From JBBRSC01 sp038245795 (GTDB lineage: Bacteria; Actinomycetota; Acidimicrobiia; Acidimicrobiales; Microtrichaceae), in the NCBI GenBank assembly GCA_038245795.1, contig JBBRSC010000060.1, forward strand, positions 1-14,257: 14,257 nucleotides of DNA, written 5' to 3'. The notes below the pieces were generated by a model that ran no database searches, was not told the DNA's origin, and saw only the letters and a program-made list of their open reading frames with translations. A program made the position numbers and the translations under genes. This document shows positions 12,610 to 14,257 of this stretch, one piece after another (the stretch's first letter is position 1; each line of letters starts with the position of its first letter).

Positions 12610-13802
12610 CCCAACAACATCGCCTCGCCATGGGGGCGACTGCCGAGATGGACCACTGTCCGCTCATGCCCACCTACGCGGCCCCGACGGTCATGTTCGT
12701 GGAGGGCAGCGGTTCCTGGCTGGTCGACCGCGACGGTAACCGGTATCTGGATCTCCTCAACGGCTTGGCAGTGACATCGTTGGGACACGCCCATCCCGGT
12801 GTCGCCGCGGCGATCGCCGCGCAGGCATCGAGGCTGTTGCATGTCTCGAACCTCTACGGCAACGAACACCATGGCCCCCTGGCGACTTCGCTCGACACGC
12901 TCCTCGGTGGTGACGGGCAGGTCTTCTTCACGAACTCCGGTGCCGAAGCGAACGAGTGCGCCCTGAAGCTGGCTCGCAAGTTCGGCGGCCGTGGTCGCCA
13001 CGTGGTCATCTCCGCTTGGGGATCGTTCCACGGCCGCACCCTCGCCACGCTCCATGCCACCGGTCAACCCACCAAACACGAGGTCTTCCAGCCTTTGCCC
13101 GAGGGTTTCCGCCACGTGGTGTGGAACGACATCGAGTCGCTCCGGAGCGCGCTTGATCCGAGCGTGGCGGCGGTGTTGTTGGAGCCGGTACAGGGCGAAG
13201 GAGGCGTGAACCCCGCTGACGTCGAATACCTCCGGGCAGTTCGCGAACTCTGCACTGAACGTGGTGTCCTGATGATGATGGATGAGATCCAGACCGGGCT
13301 CGGCCGCACCGGCGAATGGTTCGGGTTCCAGCACTCCGGCATCGCACCCGATGTCGTCACGCTCGCCAAGGCGCTCGGCAACGGGATGCCGATCGGCGCG
13401 TGTTGGGCCCGGCGGGAGATCTCCCAGTGTTTCGAGCCGGGTGATCACGGCACGACCTACGGTGGCCAACCGCTGGCAGCTGCTGCCGCACGAGCAGTGC
13501 TCGACATCATGATGTCCGAGGACGTCCCCCGACGAGCTCGGCATGCGGGTCAACTGCTCACCGACGGTCTCAGCGCGCTGCCGTCCGTACTGTCGGTCCG
13601 GGGGCTCGGCATGCTGCTGGCAGCCGAGCTCGACGTGGACGCCCTCGGCCGGGACTCGAGAGCGGTTGCTGCCGAGCTCATGGCCCGTGGCGTCATCGTC
13701 AATGCCGTGACGCCAACGGCGCTCCGGTTGGCGCCGTCGTTGCTGATCTCGGACGATGAGATCGATCACGCGTTGACCATCCTCACCGAGGTCCTCCAAT
13801 GA
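12606..13802 (+). CDS. argD: acetylornithine aminotransferase
   Basis: Pyridoxal-phosphate aminotransferase (class III, fold type I) that converts N-acetylglutamate semialdehyde to N-acetylornithine with glutamate as donor. It has 398 residues. Seen: SGAEANECALKLAR (cofactor phosphate region), FHGRTLATL, EPVQGEGGVNP, the cofactor-binding Asp in DEIQTGLGRTG (D226) and the Schiff-base lysine K255 in TLAKALGNGMPIGA; then GDHGTTYGGQPLA near residue 280. Start: ATG 12606, overlapping the argB stop; the frame reads upstream to 12474 only as a shadow of argB. Enzymes of this group can also act on succinyl-diaminopimelate, which sequence alone does not decide. The arginine context makes ArgD the main role. 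Confidence 0.96.
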   Translation: MTQQHRLAMGATAEMDHCPLMPTYAAPTVMFVEGSGSWLVDRDGNRYLDLLNGLAVTSLGHAHPGVAAAIAAQASRLLHVSNLYGNEHHGPLATSLDTLLGGDGQVFFTNSGAEANECALKLARKFGGRGRHVVISAWGSFHGRTLATLHATGQPTKHEVFQPLPEGFRHVVWNDIESLRSALDPSVAAVLLEPVQGEGGVNPADVEYLRAVRELCTERGVLMMMDEIQTGLGRTGEWFGFQHSGIAPDVVTLAKALGNGMPIGACWARREISQCFEPGDHGTTYGGQPLAAAAARAVLDIMMSEDVPRRARHAGQLLTDGLSALPSVLSVRGLGMLLAAELDVDALGRDSRAVAAELMARGVIVNAVTPTALRLAPSLLISDDEIDHALTILTEVLQ

Positions 13803-14257
13803 GACACTTCCTCGAAATCACAGATCTCGACGTCGACGAGCTCTACGCCGTGCTCGATCTGAGCGAGGCAATCGATCGACCCCAGTTGTTGGCAGGACGG
13901 AGTGTGCCGCTGCTCTTCGAGAAACCGTCGGCTCGAACACGGGCCTCGATGGAGACGGCCGTCTTCGAGCTGGGCGGCCATCCCATCGCCATGCGCAACG
14001 ATGAGATCGGCATCGACGTGCGCGAGTCCGCCGAGGATCTGGCCCGACTGATGTCGGGCTACGGCCCTCTGATCGCCGCCCGGGTCTTCCAGCACGACAA
14101 GCTCGTGCGCTTGGCTGAGGCGTCGAGCGTGCCGGTCATCAACCTGCTCTCAGACCTCAACCATCCCATCCAGATCCTGGCGGACTTCCTGACAATCCGC
14201 GCCGAGTTCGGCACCCTCGAACACCTGACGATCGCCTGGGTCGGCGACGCGAGCAAC
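13799..14257 (+). CDS. argF: ornithine carbamoyltransferase (3'-truncated)
   Basis: Makes citrulline from ornithine and carbamoyl phosphate. Only the first 153 residues are in the window, covering the carbamoyl-phosphate domain and the link to the ornithine domain. Seen: LLFEKPSARTRASMETAV, where the phosphate-binding loop reads S44-A45-R46-T47-R48 instead of the common STRTR; GGHPIAM; R95 in IAARVF; and H122-P-I-Q125 in NHPIQILADFLTI (usually HPCQ or HPTQ). The last visible residues are GDASN. Start: ATG 13799 overlapping the argD stop, so it is translationally coupled. The two motif variations make it somewhat divergent, but gene order supports ArgF over other transcarbamylases. Confidence 0.92.
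   Translation, partial: MRHFLEITDLDVDELYAVLDLSEAIDRPQLLAGRSVPLLFEKPSARTRASMETAVFELGGHPIAMRNDEIGIDVRESAEDLARLMSGYGPLIAARVFQHDKLVRLAEASSVPVINLLSDLNHPIQILADFLTIRAEFGTLEHLTIAWVGDASN

Noticed and set aside
12393..13799. 468-codon open frame on the minus strand
   Set aside because: Antisense to argD, whose cofactor motifs are complete; no recognisable domain in the shadow product.

Overview
The window is a high-GC, gene-dense chromosomal segment whose gene order is that of an actinobacterium. The core block infC-rpmI-rplT-rRNA methyltransferase-pheS-pheT-argC-argB-argD-argF, with a DUF1844 gene divergent from infC, is the order I know from Streptomyces and Mycobacterium. The early-diverging class Acidimicrobiia is my best guess, but this is an inference without a phylogeny. 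No mobile element, CRISPR array, tRNA or rRNA is visible.

Layout. Positions 2-2920 (+): the 3' part of hisG, a small cold-shock-domain protein starting on the hisG stop codon, and an M3-family oligoendopeptidase. A DUF1844 gene (2932-3387, -) converges on the peptidase across a hairpin. A gene-free divergent region (3388-3864) follows and holds several strong inverted repeats. Then comes the translation operon infC, rpmI, rplT and a SpoU/TrmH methyltransferase (3865-6238, +), with a hairpin at each of the three internal junctions. A pirin gene (6249-7130, -) breaks the block and has a palindrome directly upstream of its start codon. pheS and pheT (7254-10618, +) overlap by ATGA. After a 54-base gap with a strong Shine-Dalgarno, argC, argB, argD and argF (10673 to the right edge, +) overlap one another by ATGA. 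argJ, which usually sits between argC and argB, is absent.

How the genes work together. IF3, L35 and L20 are translation components that are autoregulated in model bacteria. The methyltransferase probably modifies rRNA or tRNA, and PheST charges tRNA-Phe. ArgC, ArgB, ArgD and ArgF carry acetylglutamate to citrulline, except for the deacetylation/transacetylation step that ArgJ would supply. HisG is the first step of histidine synthesis.

The most unusual part is the 5' end of infC. A well-placed Shine-Dalgarno precedes ATT/TTG codons, but neither enters the infC frame without a stop, and the usable part of the frame has no ATG, GTG or TTG before 3952. Upstream lie hairpins with a UUCG loop and a GAGA loop, plus four segments able to form mutually exclusive pairings. 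This may be an undescribed translational control leader, with a one-base sequence error as the main alternative for the start-codon problem.
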